From Pleurodeles waltl (taxonomy: Eukaryota; Chordata; Amphibia; Caudata; Salamandridae), in NCBI RefSeq assembly GCF_031143425.1, contig NC_090444.1, positions 1,537,280,782-1,537,344,781 of the forward strand: DNA of 64,000 bases, given 5' to 3'. Each line of letters starts with the position of its first letter. Position 1 is the stretch's first letter. A program made the translations under genes and the position numbers. The notes below the pieces were generated by a model. It did no database searches and was not told the origin of the DNA. It worked only from the letters and a program-made list of their open reading frames with translations. Shown piece by piece: positions 61,385 to 64,000 of this stretch.

Positions 61385-64000
61385 ACAGGAAATGTTGCTT
61401 TTAGGTTTTAGATCTATTTTATTGATAGATCCAGAAGAGTATAGGAGGAGGGGTACATGTAGGACAGTGGGGGCTGGTGGCCGGTCTCATGCAAACAAAC
61501 TCAATCCAACTATGTCTGACCACTGTTGCTTTGTGTTAGGCGATGAATACGTAAGTATTATGGGCATGTCAACTCTCGGAATTCATCGAAGAGATAACAA
61601 ATACAAGGCCCCCATGTCTTGTAAAATAGCAGCAACGACTGTGTCACAGCTGCCTTCAGTTTCTCCAACCCCAATAAGTCCCATCATTTATGGAGCCAGT
61701 CTGTGAAGGTAGGGGTTGAATCTGAACCCCATCGAGAAGTCAAAAGCTGTTTAACAGCCCCCCAGTGCCAAAGTAATAGCGCAACCTTTAGTAGACTTAA
61801 GAGGATATGTTTGTCAATTCGGAGGCCCCATTGGAAAAATACTGGGGAATTGGGGAATGTCTGTGTCATGGATCTCATCTGTCGCTTTTAGTATGTCCTA
61901 CGAGAAGGAACTGATTTTAGGACACTACCACAATATATGATTAAGGGTACCCGTTTGTCGACAACGCCGCCAGTATGAACTGTCACTCCCCGCCTTCCAT
62001 GCAGCAATCCTTGCCAGGGTGTAGTGCCAATAGTGGGATATCTTAAGGAACAGTTCCTTGCTGGACGTATTACGGGCTGAGATGCAGGCAGGCAGTGCAG
62101 TATATCATGCCACTGTCTGTCAGTAAAGGTGCGCTCGCATTCCGACTTCCACCTATGTCCTGCAGATGAATTGGTCAACTGTGTGGTGTGATCAGAAAGG
62201 CATAGATATGAGAGAAAAGTCATTTTTCGGAACTGAGGGTGAGCAGCTACTGGCAGGGGGGTGTATCGAGGACAGGGATATCCAGTGGCGAACAGCTAAG
62301 TGTTGCCAGTAGGCTGCTGTAGGCAGCCGATAACCTGGAGTTGGGTGAAGTCCCTAAGTCTGTCACCGTCAAAGAGGTTTCCTATTCTTTTACAGTTAGC
62401 CTCCTGCCACATATCATAGGTAGGGTCAGTCAGAGCAGGCGGAGAAGCTGGATTCCCTATTATTGGTGTCTAGGGAGAGATAGGAGTAGAGAGGCACCTC
62501 TGTGTTTGTACCCAGTCCCACACCCCCATTGTTGCTCACAGTACAGGGGAGATGTACACTCCAGGCAGACGGTGCGCTCTCTGTAGCCATAGCAACTTCC
62601 AAACATGCACACCTGCCACCGCCTGATCAATAAAGCACCAGTGTTTTTCAGTGCTTGGTCGGGACCATTATACCATGTAGAGCAGTTGATATAAGCTCAT
62701 GATGTGAGGGGTCTCCAATCCTCCGTCTGCTTGAGGTAAACAAGCCTGGACCTTCTCCATCCTCACCTTCTTGCCTTCCCAAAGAGCTCTCAAATTAGAC
62801 TCTGCAATTTATCCAATGTCTGTGGGGAAGGCGGTAGCGGTAATGTCTGCATAACATATAATACCTTCAGTAAAAACGTCATCTTGACTGCCGCCAACCG
62901 GCCCAGCCAGGAGAGGCCATAACTTTTTCACTGAGACAAATCAGAGCTGGTAGTCCGTATGAGTGAGGCATAATTGTGTTCTGCTGTGGATGAAATTGTG
63001 GGATATATCTGTAGGCCCAAATATTTCACCCTTGAATGCCCCAGGTGACTGGGAAGGCGGCTTCCGCTAAGGCTGTCAGTTTCAGACAAGGTGAGGTTCA
63101 GAATGGATGATTTATGTACATTAGTTTCAAACCCGGATATCACCCCAAAACTCGCCAGTTCTTTCATGACGGCTGGCAGTGAGATAAAAGGAGCAGAACG
63201 TCATCTGCATAGAGTGCCAATTTGTGCACCCTGCCCTCATAGTTATGCCCTATTTACATGGATGATTATGTATCCGTTCAGCAAAAGGCTCCATCTACAG
63301 CATAAATAACAGTATTGATGGGGGCAGCCCTGTTGCATGCCCCTAGCGATAAAAGCATGTTAGGACAAGGTACAGTTGATTGGAACCATGGCTTTGAGTG
63401 ATGCATAGCTGTATTGGGCCCACTTGCAAAACCGCAGGCCCAGGCCACATTGAGCCAAGACTGCGCAAAGGTATGGCCAGTATACCCGATTAAATGCCTT
63501 CTCCACATCGATGAACAGGAGAAGAGCTGGTACTTGGGAGCGCTGTGTCTTTACAGCTCTTTCATGGATAAACCCAGTTTGGTCTGGCTCTACCAACCCT
63601 TGCATCTATGGGACAAGCCTGTTGGTTAAGATGTCCGTAAATATCTTTGCATATACATTTTAAAATGATATGGGACAATATGAGGAGCAACACTGGGCGT
63701 TCTTCCCAGGTTTGGGAATAACCACTATTGTTGCCAGTTGCATTGTGGGAGTGAGTGAGCCTGTGACACCAAAGTCATTATACAGCCTCGCCAATGTGGG
63801 GGTCAGATGTGTCCCAAATGTTTTATAAAATTCCACACCGTAGCTATCATGGCCAGGAGCCTTACCAGGTCGGAGATGTTGTTTTGCCATAAGGATTTCA
63901 TTGGAAGTTATATCCTTATTTAAACAGGCAAGCCCAAAAATGCCTCGATCCTGCCAGCATCGAGCTCGGCTGCAGCATAGAGGTTAGCATAAAATGATTC
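61385..64000 (-). pseudogene. L1-like LINE ORF2, 3' part, minus strand (cut by window end)
   Basis: On the minus strand the RT reads GKAPGHDSYGVEFYKTF and VVIPKPGKN (63890-63690), then DQTGFIHERAV and LLFIDVEKAFNRVYW (63580-63470). An intact YADD box is at 63211-63200, followed by FGVISGFETNVHKSSILNL. These are L1/Tx1-type RT features. A 3' region follows with CERTFTDRQWHDILH near 62130 and SDSTPTFTDWLHK near 61690. The tail ends with an AATAAAA signal at about 61416-61428 on the minus strand, just inside the hAT target site. Stops and shifts split it into pieces of under 115 codons. The endonuclease half lies beyond the window. Confidence 0.78.

Overview
The window reads as intergenic DNA from a large, repeat-rich vertebrate genome. 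I infer a salamander, most likely a newt, from remembered resemblance of several repeats (2.3-kb TG...CA elements, GGCGG-rich MITEs, degraded Ty3/Gypsy pol, LINEs). No database was searched, so the organism is an inference. I see no host protein-coding gene, rRNA, convincing tRNA, CRISPR array or bacterial feature. Almost all long open frames belong to transposable elements or to stop-poor tandem repeats.

Layout, left half. Positions 1-977 hold the 3' part of an LTR-like repeat (family A). A 352-bp hAT MITE with an exact 8-bp target duplication lies at 4677-5028. A degraded repeat (family B) at about 8.87-10.09 kb is followed by a complete 2369-bp TG...CA element with a 5-bp duplication at 10091-12459. 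A copy of repeat family C is at 13.4 kb, a 39-bp minisatellite at 16.4 kb, and a fold-back element flanked by 13-bp direct repeats at 18.68-19.23 kb. A second complete 2341-bp family A element (reverse orientation, 5-bp duplication) at 21081-23421 carries a CpG-rich array of exact 80-bp period.

Middle. About 25.8-33.0 kb is one very old Ty3/Gypsy element (LTR, gag, protease, RT, RNase H, integrase, LTR, all broken). It was later hit by three DNA transposons: a 1.1-kb hAT element in gag, a 191-bp snap-back MITE in RT and a 964-bp GGCGG-rich MITE in the RNase H region. A LINE RT scrap follows at 33.2-33.6 kb. Then come family C copy 2 (35.6 kb), a family A copy (42.15-44.28 kb) and family B copy 2 (45.85-47.4 kb).

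Right half. A LINE of the APE-endonuclease/RT type, in the + direction, runs from roughly 49.8 to 60.07 kb. It is preceded by three ~134-bp tandem monomers and split by a much younger, complete Ty3/Gypsy element at 50576-55901. That element has ~200-bp LTRs, the 5-bp duplication GTCAT, a polypurine tract and one gag-pol frame broken only by three in-frame TGA codons. Its leader carries three copies of a self-complementary motif with one compensatory base-pair change. After a second ~351-bp hAT MITE (61026-61376), the 3' part of an L1-like LINE lies on the minus strand to the window end.

The relations between elements are chronological rather than functional: the window is a stack of insertions within insertions. 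Its most informative content is the datable nesting, the non-coding LTR-like elements with tandem arrays, and the palindromic leader of the younger Gypsy element.
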